A stretch of DNA of 64,000 nt from Parvularcula sp. BBD 1991-13 (GTDB lineage Bacteria > Pseudomonadota > Alphaproteobacteria > Caulobacterales > Parvularculaceae). The notes beneath the pieces are model-generated. The model ran no database searches and was not told where the DNA came from. It saw nothing but the letters and a program-made list of their open reading frames with translations. The translations under genes were made by a program, and so were the position numbers. The stretch spans positions 310,001-374,000 of the forward strand of contig LYSZ01000002.1 of assembly GCA_001657385.1 (NCBI GenBank). The letters run 5' to 3'. This document shows positions 56,959 through 64,000 of this stretch, one piece after another. The stretch's first letter is position 1. Every line of letters begins with the position of its first letter.

Positions 56959-57642
56959 ATGAACGAAGAAAAATTCATATCCCTCGCCGCGCTCGGCGAT
57001 TTCGTTGATCACGATGCGGAGGAAATGTGCGCGCGCGCCGGCGCCTTTTTCGAGGAGATTCGCCGGCGCCACTCGGTGCGCGAGTTTTCCAACGCGCCTG
57101 TCCCGCGCGAGGTCATGGAGCGGTGCATCGCGGCGGCGGGCCGGGCCCCGTCCGGCGCCAACCACCAGCCCTGGCATTTCTGCCTGATCGGCGATGCGAC
57201 GGTGAAAAAGACCATCCGCCAGGCGGCTGAAGAGGAAGAGCGGGCGTTCTACGCCGGGCGCGCCGGCGACGAATGGCTCGCCGCCCTGGACCCGATCGGC
57301 ACCGACGCCAACAAACCCTTTCTTGAAACCGCGCCCTGGCTGATCGCCGTTTTCGCCCAGCGCCGCGGCGGCGTCGAGGCGGGCATGGACAAGAAGAACT
57401 ACTACATCCATGAAAGCGTCGGCATCGCCTGCGGTTTTCTCCTGGCGGCGCTGCACCATGCGGGGCTTGCGACGCTGACCCACACGCCCAATCCGATGAC
57501 GTTTCTCAACGAAAAGCTCGGCCGTCCGGCGACGGAAAAAGCGTATCTTCTGATCGTGGCCGGCAAGCCCGACCCGGCGGCGCAGATTCCGAACCACGCG
57601 CGCCACAAAAAACCCCTGAGCGACATCATGACGGTTTTCTGA
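56959..57642 (+). CDS. Nitroreductase-family flavoprotein, iodotyrosine-deiodinase-like
   Basis: A 227-residue FMN protein. [40 protein letters not shown] is the nitroreductase flavin site. The segment [21 protein letters not shown] and [15 protein letters not shown] resembles the lid of mammalian iodotyrosine deiodinase. Its three substrate-gripping residues Glu-Tyr-Lys are present as E94, Y98 and K119, with the same spacing as human E153, Y157 and K178. [19 protein letters not shown] and the C-terminal [11 protein letters not shown] also fit that subfamily. It may reductively dehalogenate halotyrosines or related phenols. BluB is a cousin but lacks this lid. Start at ATG 56959; the ribosome site is weak. 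Confidence 0.88.
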   Translation: MNEEKFISLAALGDFVDHDAEEMCARAGAFFEEIRRRHSVREFSNAPVPREVMERCIAAAGRAPSGANHQPWHFCLIGDATVKKTIRQAAEEEERAFYAGRAGDEWLAALDPIGTDANKPFLETAPWLIAVFAQRRGGVEAGMDKKNYYIHESVGIACGFLLAALHHAGLATLTHTPNPMTFLNEKLGRPATEKAYLLIVAGKPDPAAQIPNHARHKKPLSDIMTVF

Positions 57643-57672
57643 GGCGCGCCGCATGCTTTGCATGGCGCGCAA

Positions 57673-57802
57673 ATCAGCCTATGTCAGTGCATCAAGAGGC
57701 GCATGTTCGTTCAGCGGCGCGCCGTCGGTTTTTGCGAGACCTCGATAAGAGGCCCCGAACCAGTGAGGAAAAGCCCGGCTTCGCCATGAAGCCGGGTTTT
57801 TT
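57673..57802 (+). ncRNA. Candidate small RNA ending in an intrinsic terminator
   Basis: About 130 bases between the nitroreductase gene and lepA contain the stem CCTC-GATAA-GAGG (57748-57763 region), the 10-base palindrome CGGCGCGCCG and GGTTTTTGCG..CCCCGAACC pairing, and end in a perfect terminator. The segment starts just after a separate hairpin (57645-57672) that may end the nitroreductase message. This density of structure with a terminator but no coding frame suggests an sRNA or a long structured 3' UTR. I could not match it to a known family; a 6S-like RNA is one possibility. No promoter is clear. Confidence 0.35.
57769..57802 (+). terminator. Intrinsic terminator upstream of lepA
   Basis: AAAAGCCCGGCTTC (57769-57782), loop GCCAT, GAAGCCGGGTTTTTT (57788-57802). 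A perfect stem with a six-T tail; it terminates plus-strand transcription before lepA. The A-run on the left arm means the minus strand would also be stopped. Confidence 0.93.
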
Positions 57803-57860
57803 CTCTCGACGCTTTGATCAAAAAACCCGGCGACAGCCTTCGGTAAAAATGTCCGGCGCC

Positions 57861-57897
57861 GCGCGCCCCCCGACGCGCGCCCCCCGACGCGCGCCCC
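57861..57897. repeat. 14-base tandem repeat upstream of lepA
   Basis: GCGCGCCCCCCGAC is present twice in full (57861-57874, 57875-57888) and partly a third time. It is a pure-GC microsatellite-like run about 140 bases before lepA and is likely to vary by slippage. Confidence 0.7.
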
Positions 57898-58036
57898 TTG
57901 CGCGCTCTTGAGCCGGCGTTCGGGACCGGGCGGCGCCATGATACACTTTGCCCGCTTTTTCAGCTGTTCGCGCCGCGGCATTGTGGATTGCGGCGCCGGC
58001 GGCTATATGCCTCTATCTTTTGCAGCAATGTGATCC

Positions 58037-59836
58037 ATGACACCCTTAGCCAATATCCGAAACTTCTCGATCGTCGCCCATATCGACCATGGAAAGTCGA
58101 CGCTCGCCGACCGCCTGATCCAGGTCACGGGGGGTCTGACGGACCGGGAAATGAAGGAGCAGGTGCTCGATTCCATGGATCTGGAGCGCGAGCGGGGCAT
58201 TACCATCAAGGCGCAGACCGTGCGCCTTAAATACAAGGCCGCGGACGGCGAGACCTATATTCTGAACCTCATCGACACGCCGGGCCACGTGGATTTCACC
58301 TACGAGGTCTCCCGCTCGCTGTCCGCCTGCGAAGGGGCGCTCCTGGTGGTGGATGCGAGCCAGGGGGTCGAAGCGCAGACCCTCGCCAATGTCTACCAGG
58401 CGATCGACGTGGACCTGGAGATCACCCCGGTTCTGAACAAGATCGACCTGCCCGCCGCCGAGCCGGACCGGGTCAAGGCCCAGATCGAGGACGTCATCGG
58501 CATCGACGCTTCCGACGCGCTGGAGATTTCCGCCAAGACCGGCATGGGCGTGCCGGCGGTGCTGGAGGCGATCGTCACCCGGCTGCCCGCGCCTCGCGGC
58601 GACCGGGCGGCGCCGCTGAAAGCGCTCCTCGTGGACAGCTGGTACGATCCCTATCTCGGCGTCGTGGTGCTGGTGCGGGTCTATGACGGCGAGCTGAAGA
58701 AGGGCCAGCGCATCAAGATGATGGGCGCGGGCGCGGTCTACACGCTCGAACAGGTCGGCGTCTCGACGCCGAAGAAGACCCCGGTCGACGCCCTCGGGCC
58801 GGGAGAGATCGGCTACATCACGGCCTCGATCAAGGAAGTGGCCGACACCCAGGTCGGCGACACCATCACCGACGACCGCCGCCCCTGCGCCGCGCCGCTG
58901 CCGGGATTCAAACCATCCGTACCGGTTGTTTTCTGCGGCATTTTTCCCATAGACGCCAACGATTTCGAAGACCTGCGCGACGCCATGGGCAAGCTGCGCC
59001 TGAACGACGCCAGCTTCGAATTCGAAATGGAAACCTCCGCCGCGCTCGGCTTCGGTTTCCGCTGCGGCTTTCTCGGACTCCTCCATCTCGAAATCATCCG
59101 TGAACGGTTGGAGCGGGAGTTCAATCTCGATCTCATCACCACGGCGCCGAGCGTCGTCTATCACGTTCACATGACGGACGGGTCGATGATCGAGATGCAC
59201 AACCCCGCCGACATGCCGGACCCGGTGCGCATCGATCACCTGGAGGAGCCGTGGATCAAGGCGACGATCATGGCGCCGGACGAGTATCTCGGCGGCATCC
59301 TGAAGCTGTGCGAGGAACGGCGGGGCGTGCAGCGGGACCTGACCTATGCGGGATCGCGCGCCATGGTGGTCTACGAATTGCCGCTGAACGAGGTGGTGTT
59401 CGATTTTTACGACCGGCTGAAATCGATCTCGAAAGGCTACGCCAGTTTCGATTATCAGATCATGGAGTATCGCGCCGGCGATCTCGTCAAGATGCAGGTG
59501 CTTGTCAATGACGAGCCGGTCGACGCCCTGTCGATCATCGTGCACCGCGACAAGGCGCAGGGGCGCGGGCGCGTCATGTGCGAAAAGCTGAAGGACCTGA
59601 TCCCGCGCCACATGTTCAAGATACCGATCCAGGCGGCGATTGGCGGACGGATCATCGCGCGCGAAACCCTCGCCGCCCTGCGCAAGGACGTCACCGCCAA
59701 GTGCTATGGCGGCGACGCGACCCGCAAGCGCAAGCTGCTCGAAAAACAGAAAGAGGGCAAAAAGAAGATGCGTCAGTTCGGCCGCGTCGAGATTCCCCAG
59801 GAAGCCTTTATCAAGGCCCTCAAGATCGACGGCTGA
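58037..59836 (+). CDS. lepA: Elongation factor 4 (LepA)
   Basis: A ribosome-bound GTPase related to EF-G. The 599-residue protein has G1 [15 protein letters not shown]2 [11 protein letters not shown]3 DTPGHVDF, G4 NKID and the LepA-specific C-terminal domain ([36 protein letters not shown]). Length is typical. It lies downstream of the terminator at 57769-57802 and so uses its own promoter, which I cannot point to with confidence. Confidence 0.98.
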   Translation: MTPLANIRNFSIVAHIDHGKSTLADRLIQVTGGLTDREMKEQVLDSMDLERERGITIKAQTVRLKYKAADGETYILNLIDTPGHVDFTYEVSRSLSACEGALLVVDASQGVEAQTLANVYQAIDVDLEITPVLNKIDLPAAEPDRVKAQIEDVIGIDASDALEISAKTGMGVPAVLEAIVTRLPAPRGDRAAPLKALLVDSWYDPYLGVVVLVRVYDGELKKGQRIKMMGAGAVYTLEQVGVSTPKKTPVDALGPGEIGYITASIKEVADTQVGDTITDDRRPCAAPLPGFKPSVPVVFCGIFPIDANDFEDLRDAMGKLRLNDASFEFEMETSAALGFGFRCGFLGLLHLEIIRERLEREFNLDLITTAPSVVYHVHMTDGSMIEMHNPADMPDPVRIDHLEEPWIKATIMAPDEYLGGILKLCEERRGVQRDLTYAGSRAMVVYELPLNEVVFDFYDRLKSISKGYASFDYQIMEYRAGDLVKMQVLVNDEPVDALSIIVHRDKAQGRGRVMCEKLKDLIPRHMFKIPIQAAIGGRIIARETLAALRKDVTAKCYGGDATRKRKLLEKQKEGKKKMRQFGRVEIPQEAFIKALKIDG

Positions 59837-59905
59837 CGCCCGCGCCCGGCCGCCGGTTGCCGCGCCCGCGCCGGGTCTTCTATAAGACGAGGGGGGAGGC
59901 GCAAG

Positions 59906-61192
59906 ATGACCGACGATCCGGCAAATCCGAAAGGGTCCGCCCCGAACCGGGTCGCCGCCGCGAGCAGGGCGATGACGCGTCGGCGCATGGTCGCCGGCGG
60001 CGCGGGCGCGTTCGCGGCGCTCGGCGCGCCTGTTCCGTTCCGGCGTTTCATGCCGCCGGGGCTCGCCCCCGTCGCGCTGGCGCAGGGTGCGGGCGACGCG
60101 GCGGCGGACCATGGAAAGCCGGGGCTGACGGTGCTCAGCCGGCGGCCGCTGACCATGGAAACGCCGCCGCATCTTCTCGACGACGACGCAACGCCGGCGG
60201 CGCGCATGTTCGTGCGCAATAACGGGCTGGTTCCGGAGGTTGCGGGCGCGCGCGAGGAAACCTGGTTTCTCGAAATCGACGGCGAGGTGGAGCGGGCCTT
60301 GCGCCTGTCGATCGCCGATCTGAAATCGCGGTACGAGCATGTTACCTGTCAGCTGCAGATGGAATGCGGCGGCAACGGCCGGAAGTATTACTACCCCGGA
60401 ACCTCGGGCAACCAGTGGAGCTTTGGCGCTGTCGCCTGCCCGGAATGGACTGGCGCGCGCCTCGCCGACATTCTGCGCGACGCGGGCGTGAAGCCGGCGG
60501 CGGTCTATACCGGCCATTACGGCGCCGATCCGCATCTTACCGGCGACCCGGACAAGGCCCCCATTTCGCGCGGCGTCCCGATTGAGAAAGCCATGGAGCC
60601 GCACACCCTTGTCGCCTGGGCGATGAACGGCGAGGCGATCCCGGTGCTGAACGGTTTCCCCTTGCGCCTTGTGGTCCCCGGATGGCCGGGATCGTGTTCC
60701 CAGAAATGGCTGACGCGCATCATGTTGCGCGACCAGGTCCATGACGGGCCGAAAATGGGCGGCCAGTCCTATCGCACGCCCGCCTATCCTGTCGCGCCGG
60801 GTACGGAAGCGCCGGACGAGGACATGGAAATCATTCGCGCCATGCCCGTGAAGTCCCTGATCACCTTTCCCGAAACCGGCCAGACGCGCGGCGCCGGCGC
60901 TGCTTTCGAAGTGCGCGGCCACGCCTGGGCGGGCGAGCGCGCGGTGTCGGCGGTGGATGTTTCCATCGATTTCGGGCGGCGCTGGATCAAGGCCGATCTC
61001 GCCGCGCCGAGAAATCGCTATGCGTGGCAGCGCTGGCGCGCGACGCTCGCCTTGCCGCAGGCCGGCTATTACGAGGTGTGGGCGCGCGCGACCGACGATG
61101 CCGGCGATATGCAGCCGCCGGTCCCGCCGGGATGGAACCCGCGCGGCTATCTCAATAACATGCAACACCGCATCGCGGTGTTCGCGGTGTAG
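59906..61192 (+). CDS. Periplasmic sulfite dehydrogenase, molybdopterin subunit (SorA/SorT-like)
   Basis: A 428-residue sulfite-oxidase-family protein. A Tat signal with TRRRMV (24-29) and a hydrophobic core up to about residue 60 exports it folded with Moco. The Moco-ligand Cys is C154 in TCQLQMECGGNGR. YPGTSGNQWSFGAVACPEWTG, YTGHYGADPHL, PLRLVVPGWPGSCSQKW and the dimerisation domain (DVSIDFGRRWIKADL) follow, all as in SorA/SorT. It oxidises sulfite to sulfate and passes electrons to a cytochrome c, very likely the product of the gene 14 bases downstream. A longer N-terminal linker than usual precedes the core. Confidence 0.9.
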   Translation: MTDDPANPKGSAPNRVAAASRAMTRRRMVAGGAGAFAALGAPVPFRRFMPPGLAPVALAQGAGDAAADHGKPGLTVLSRRPLTMETPPHLLDDDATPAARMFVRNNGLVPEVAGAREETWFLEIDGEVERALRLSIADLKSRYEHVTCQLQMECGGNGRKYYYPGTSGNQWSFGAVACPEWTGARLADILRDAGVKPAAVYTGHYGADPHLTGDPDKAPISRGVPIEKAMEPHTLVAWAMNGEAIPVLNGFPLRLVVPGWPGSCSQKWLTRIMLRDQVHDGPKMGGQSYRTPAYPVAPGTEAPDEDMEIIRAMPVKSLITFPETGQTRGAGAAFEVRGHAWAGERAVSAVDVSIDFGRRWIKADLAAPRNRYAWQRWRATLALPQAGYYEVWARATDDAGDMQPPVPPGWNPRGYLNNMQHRIAVFAV

Positions 61193-61205
61193 GGGCGTAC
61201 GGACG

Positions 61206-61727
61206 ATGCGCGTTTTGCCGCTCGCCGCCATCGTCGGCTATGCGTTTGTGTTAAGCGTCAGCCTCCTGAGCTGTGTCGGCGGGGCGGTCACGGGCGGCGC
61301 AGCCGTCCGTATGGAAACCGCCCCACCGCCGACGGCGGCGCCGGATCCTGACGCGCGCGCCCGCCGCGTTGAAGCCATGGCGCGCACATGGCCGGCGGCG
61401 CCTGACTATCGCGTTACGTTTCATCCCCTGGGCGCGGCGCCGCGTGAAGGATCCGCCGGCGGCGGGGCCGTGGGCGGCGCGCCATACGATCCGCAGGACG
61501 CGTATCGGGGCCTGCCGCGCAACGGCGCCTATACCGACGTCGCCGCATACTGTTCCGCGTGCCACACGCTTGAGATCGTCATGCAGCAGCGCGCGAGCCG
61601 GGCGCGCTGGTCCTACATGCTCGACTGGATGACGCGGGAACAGAACATGCCGCCCCTGCCGCAAGAGGACCGCGCGCGCGTGCTTGACTATTTGTCGGAA
61701 AATTTTGGCGCCGGATCCTTGCCTTAA
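61206..61727 (+). CDS. Mono-haem cytochrome c partner of the sulfite dehydrogenase
   Basis: A 173-residue exported protein with a hydrophobic N-terminus that contains a possible lipobox (SLLSC, Cys23). One haem-binding motif CSACH (C116, C119, H120) is present, with Met148 (EQNMPPLP) as likely sixth ligand. The cytochrome domain covers only the last 75 residues; a Pro/Ala-rich linker of about 70 residues ties it to the membrane. That length and position fit a SorB/SorU-type electron acceptor. The start is an ATG 14 bases after the sulfite dehydrogenase stop. Confidence 0.85.
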   Translation: MRVLPLAAIVGYAFVLSVSLLSCVGGAVTGGAAVRMETAPPPTAAPDPDARARRVEAMARTWPAAPDYRVTFHPLGAAPREGSAGGGAVGGAPYDPQDAYRGLPRNGAYTDVAAYCSACHTLEIVMQQRASRARWSYMLDWMTREQNMPPLPQEDRARVLDYLSENFGAGSLP

Positions 61728-61755
61728 CGTCTATTGAATAACAATCCATGCCTTG

Positions 61756-61861
61756 TCTATGCTTTGTCTTCGCGCGATTTGCAATTGGCGCTTGGTTCTA
61801 AAGCGCAGCGCGCCCGCGAACCGTAAAACCGGCGATCCGCTTTTACTGCAACAGGTTCTAG
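61756..61861 (+). repeat. Copy B of the 108-bp intergenic repeat family
   Basis: The right 84 bases align with copy A without gaps (CGCGCCCGCGAACCG, AAAACCGGCGATCCGCT, final TTCTAG); the left part is more diverged. Its terminal CTAG (61858-61861) provides the TAG stop of the minus-strand barrel-protein gene. It lies 28 bases after the cytochrome stop, again between convergent genes. Confidence 0.82.
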
Positions 61862-62526
61862 AAGCGCACGGTCAGGCCAAGATTGAGGATCGGGTAAACC
61901 TGGAAATCATCGAAATCGTCCTCAAGCTCGGCTTCTTCCTCGGCGAGCTGCGCCTGAAATAGCGGATCATCCGCCAGAAGACCGCCTTCCGCGTCAAGAC
62001 TGACTTCCGGGTCGCCGATATAGGCGACGCCCAGCATCGCCTGGAACCCGAAGCGTTTCAGCGCATGCGCTCCATTATTGAAGCCGACGCCGATGAAGGG
62101 CGCGGCGGCGTTCCATTCCGACCGCCCGTTCAGGACGCCCACCTGCTCCGGCGTGAAGACGACGTCGCCGATTTCAACCGGGCTTGCCGGCGCGGCCCTC
62201 AGTTCGATGTCGCGCCCGCCGATATAGACGCCCGACGACAGCCTGAAGCCATTCGCAAACGGATGAACGTCAAGGGCGACGACGCCGGAGGTAAAGCCGA
62301 TATCGGCGTCGTAATCGATGTCGTCGAACTCCCGGTCTATTGAAAAATCCGCATAGCGAACGCCGCCGCGCGCGACGAGCAGCGGCGAAAGTTTCAGCAT
62401 CGCGTCCGCGCCGATGCCGTCCGTACCCGCCGACATGCCGACGCCCAGCGGCTGCGCTGTTGCGCACAAAAGCGGCGCAAGCGCCATGGCGGCCGCCGCC
62501 GCGAAGATCGTTCCTGCCTTTTTCAT
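61858..62526 (-). CDS. Small outer-membrane beta-barrel protein
   Basis: A 222-residue exported protein with a signal peptide ending ATAQ. The mature part has alternating hydrophobic strands (LLVARGGVRYADFSI, IGFTSGVVALDVHPFANGFRLSSGVYIGG, PFIGVGFNNGA, FGFQAMLGVAYIGD), an acidic insertion (QAQLAEEEAELEDDFDDFQ) and ends GLTVRF, with the C-terminal Phe of BAM substrates. Eight strands fit the size. It resembles alphaproteobacterial putative outer-membrane proteins without known function. The stop codon is contributed by repeat copy B. Confidence 0.8.
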   Translation of the reverse strand: MKKAGTIFAAAAAMALAPLLCATAQPLGVGMSAGTDGIGADAMLKLSPLLVARGGVRYADFSIDREFDDIDYDADIGFTSGVVALDVHPFANGFRLSSGVYIGGRDIELRAAPASPVEIGDVVFTPEQVGVLNGRSEWNAAAPFIGVGFNNGAHALKRFGFQAMLGVAYIGDPEVSLDAEGGLLADDPLFQAQLAEEEAELEDDFDDFQVYPILNLGLTVRF

Positions 62527-62681
62527 CGAGATCGCCCGCAGATGATGTTGCTCCAGGCGAGACCTTGTGCGGCGGGCGTAAAATTCGGATCAACATCACG
62601 GCTAAAATTCTATCCATGCCGGCCTTTAGAGCCTGACGCTTTGATTGCGCCCGCGCGCCTTGTCGTCGCTGCGGGCTCGCC

Positions 62682-63341
62682 CTAACCCGCCTGTTTCGCG
62701 ACGAGGCCGGCGCGGTCGATGAAGTCGATCATCGCCTTGTCCACCGTCTGCGCCGCGGCGCGCAGATGCGGGTTGGCCGCTTCGCGTCCGGCGCGGCCCG
62801 TGGCGTAAAGCGGCGAGTAGCCGTCCTTTTGCGGAAACACCGCATCCAGCGCCGGGATGCCGTTCATCTTCAGGATCGAGCGCACCTGTTCCTCCTGCGG
62901 CTTCGAACCGCCGGTGCGGCAGAAAACGATAGCGGTCGCATCCATGCACGCCTTTTGCCGGCGCAGCGTTTCGATCACGCGCAGAGCCGGCGCAATATCG
63001 TCAAGGGAAAAGCTCGACGGCAGCAAGATCGCGTCCGCCCGCGCCGCAAGGATCAGCGTCGTGTCGTCGAGCCGGCCGGGGCTGTCGATCACCACGTCTT
63101 GATACCGGCGCAGCGGTCGTCCGAGCTTTTTCGGATTGTCAAAGCCCTCTGTGGGCACGCGCGGTTTCAGCTTGCGCGCATCCCGCTGCGCGCGCCAACG
63201 CAGGCACGTGCCCTGGTCGACGTCGAAATCGGCGAGCAGGACCTTGCGGCCCCTTTCCGCCAGGGCGACCGACAGCGAGCGTGCGAGGACGGATTTGCCG
63301 ACGCCTCCCTTTTGCGAGGCGAACAGGATGCGGCGCGTCAT
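62682..63341 (-). CDS. ParA-family ATPase, orphan
   Basis: A 219-residue deviant Walker ATPase. Walker A SQKGGVGKSVLARSL has the signature Lys (K11) and the P-loop. LLADFDVDQGT is the switch I region, VVIDSPGRLDD is Walker B-like with Ser-Pro-Gly, and LLPSSFSLDDI follows. No parB, parS-like cluster or replication gene is adjacent, so this is not the chromosome parAB pair. Relatives position or segregate other cargos (MipZ, PpfA, flagellar or chemotaxis complexes) or act with non-ParB partners. The start at 63341 has GAGGGG upstream; a TTG at 63383 is an alternative. Divergent from the CYTH gene. Confidence 0.85.
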   Translation of the reverse strand: MTRRILFASQKGGVGKSVLARSLSVALAERGRKVLLADFDVDQGTCLRWRAQRDARKLKPRVPTEGFDNPKKLGRPLRRYQDVVIDSPGRLDDTTLILAARADAILLPSSFSLDDIAPALRVIETLRRQKACMDATAIVFCRTGGSKPQEEQVRSILKMNGIPALDAVFPQKDGYSPLYATGRAGREAANPHLRAAAQTVDKAMIDFIDRAGLVAKQAG

Positions 63342-63390
63342 GGCGAATAACCCCTCGTTGTTGTCTTGCTTATTATTCGTCAAAAAGTTG

Positions 63391-63429
63391 TATGACAGAT
63401 TCGTGACAAGCTGTCCAAACTATGTCATA
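63391..63429. promoter_or_regulatory. Nested inverted repeat between divergent parA-like and CYTH genes
   Basis: TATGACA (63391-63397) and TGTCATA (63423-63429) are perfect inverted copies. Between them lies a second pair, GACA-AGC-TGTC. The four GACA/TGTC half-sites form a symmetric AT-rich block in a 150-base divergent promoter region, suggesting a regulator bound as a dimer of dimers. No regulator is identified. Confidence 0.4.
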
Positions 63430-63493
63430 GACGTACTTAGTGCGCCTTTTCAAGGCGCGACCGTCTTTTTTCTTTCCCATGGAGATCGCCAAG

Positions 63494-64000
63494 GTGACCC
63501 CGACAGATGATCACGACACAGTTGAAACGGAGCTGAAGCTGCGCCTGAACAGCGATGAGGCCGCCCGTCTGCGCGCATCGCCATGGTGGCGGTCGCTGGA
63601 AGACGAAGGCGACGCCGAACTTAACAGCGTCTACTTCGATACCCCTTCCCGGCGGCTTCGTAAACTGGGCATTTCATTGCGCACACGGAATAAAAATGAC
63701 GTCATCGAGCAGACCTTGAAGATGAACGCGCTGGGCGCGTTTCAGCGGCGGGAGTGGTCTTCGGTCATCCCGGACATGATCCCGGACCCTGCTCTGGTGA
63801 TCGACCCGGCGCTTCCCGCGCCGGTGCGCGCGTTGACCGCCGCCGACCTGGAGCCGGTGTTCAAGGTGGATGTGCACAGGGAAAAACGCCTTTCAAGGCA
63901 CAAGCGCGGCGCGATCGAACTCTCCCTCGATGAAGGCGCGGTTGTCAACGGCAAGGGGCGCGCCGGTTTGCGCGAGGTGGAACTGGAACTGAAGCAAGGC
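63494..64000 (+). CDS. CYTH-domain protein (triphosphate tunnel metalloenzyme), 3' end outside window
   Basis: Open to the last base, 169 codons visible. The CYTH signature E-x-E-x-K is present at the start (VETELKLRL). SVYFDTPSRRLRKLGISLRTR is the tunnel strand with the Arg cluster, VIEQTLKM follows, and VDVHREKRLSRHKRGAIELSLDEGAV and LREVELELKQG carry the alternating Glu/Lys residues. This is the YgiF-like type, inferred to cleave inorganic triphosphate, and a CHAD domain may follow beyond the window. I choose GTG at 63494 because GGAG (63481-63484) stands nine bases upstream; the ATG at 63479 has only pyrimidines before it. Confidence 0.85.
   Translation, partial: MTPTDDHDTVETELKLRLNSDEAARLRASPWWRSLEDEGDAELNSVYFDTPSRRLRKLGISLRTRNKNDVIEQTLKMNALGAFQRREWSSVIPDMIPDPALVIDPALPAPVRALTAADLEPVFKVDVHREKRLSRHKRGAIELSLDEGAVVNGKGRAGLREVELELKQG

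Noticed and set aside
57679-57981. A 100-codon minus-strand frame between the nitroreductase and lepA genes
   Set aside because: It runs through the perfect terminator and the 14-base tandem repeats and lacks a ribosome site; the region is better read as noncoding.
58046-61231. A 1061-codon open frame on the minus strand across lepA and the sulfite dehydrogenase gene
   Set aside because: It is antisense to two certain genes. Its translation is Arg/His/Asp-rich without domains, as expected for the antisense frame of GC-rich coding DNA.

Overview
The window is GC-rich chromosomal DNA, almost fully coding and mostly housekeeping. It comes from an alphaproteobacterium. The support is the mitofilin-like/HemY pair, hrcA-grpE divergent from rph, the block HAD (TIGR01459-type)-ribF-ileS-lspA-DUF3035-mutL, a Caulobacter-type CC0125 lipoprotein, a zf-CHCC protein and a TipF-like EAL protein. 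A Caulobacterales/Parvularculales-like lineage would fit, but no rRNA is present to settle it. I see no rRNA, tRNA, CRISPR array, phage block or insertion sequence.

Layout. 1-8.0 kb: mitofilin-like/HemY, an Aas-type acyl-CoA synthetase, nth-pyrF, small membrane proteins, glyoxalase I. 8.2-13.7 kb: a NatAB-type ABC exporter, a zinc-ribbon protein, a lone ABC ATPase, a MarR regulator with a readable promoter and operator, Dps and a 44-residue membrane peptide. 13.8-25.3 kb: pyrC, an acyltransferase, an M28 peptidase lipoprotein, pckA, grpE-hrcA, rph, MscS and a lipoprotein. 25.3-34.8 kb: PilZ protein, dicarboxylate symporter, paraoxonase-like protein, ffh (TTG start, preceded by an unusual leader ORF), rpsP, alanine/glycine symporter, outer-membrane barrel, LysE exporter. 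34.9-43.5 kb: mdh, acetyltransferase, second M28 peptidase, PhoD-like phosphatase, bioB, a RidA-fold protein and groES-groEL under a CIRCE operator. 43.8-55.4 kb: OmpA lipoprotein, TipF-like protein, then the HAD-ribF-ileS-lspA-DUF3035-mutL block. 55.5-64 kb: an orphan 4-TM protein of lower GC, an iodotyrosine-deiodinase-like nitroreductase, a possible small RNA, lepA, a sulfite dehydrogenase with its cytochrome, a small barrel protein, an orphan ParA and a CYTH protein cut by the window end.

How the genes connect. HrcA (20866-21894) has its probable target here: a CIRCE element sits on the predicted groES promoter, so regulator and regulon are both visible. Sulfite dehydrogenase and its cytochrome form an export-and-electron-transfer pair. 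Several housekeeping proteins (HemY, Nth, GrpE, Ffh, S16) carry long low-complexity C-terminal tails.

Most notable signals: (1) a family of about 108-bp intergenic repeats, three copies, each between convergent genes and each ending in CTAG that supplies the stop codon of the gene reading into that end; (2) a 43-codon leader ORF before ffh whose first residues imitate the Ffh N-terminus and whose stop overlaps the ffh TTG start; (3) a nitroreductase with the Glu-Tyr-Lys substrate triad of iodotyrosine deiodinase at matching spacing; (4) a degenerate EAL protein, a RidA-fold protein lacking the catalytic Arg, and an orphan membrane protein. I found no large undescribed gene system.
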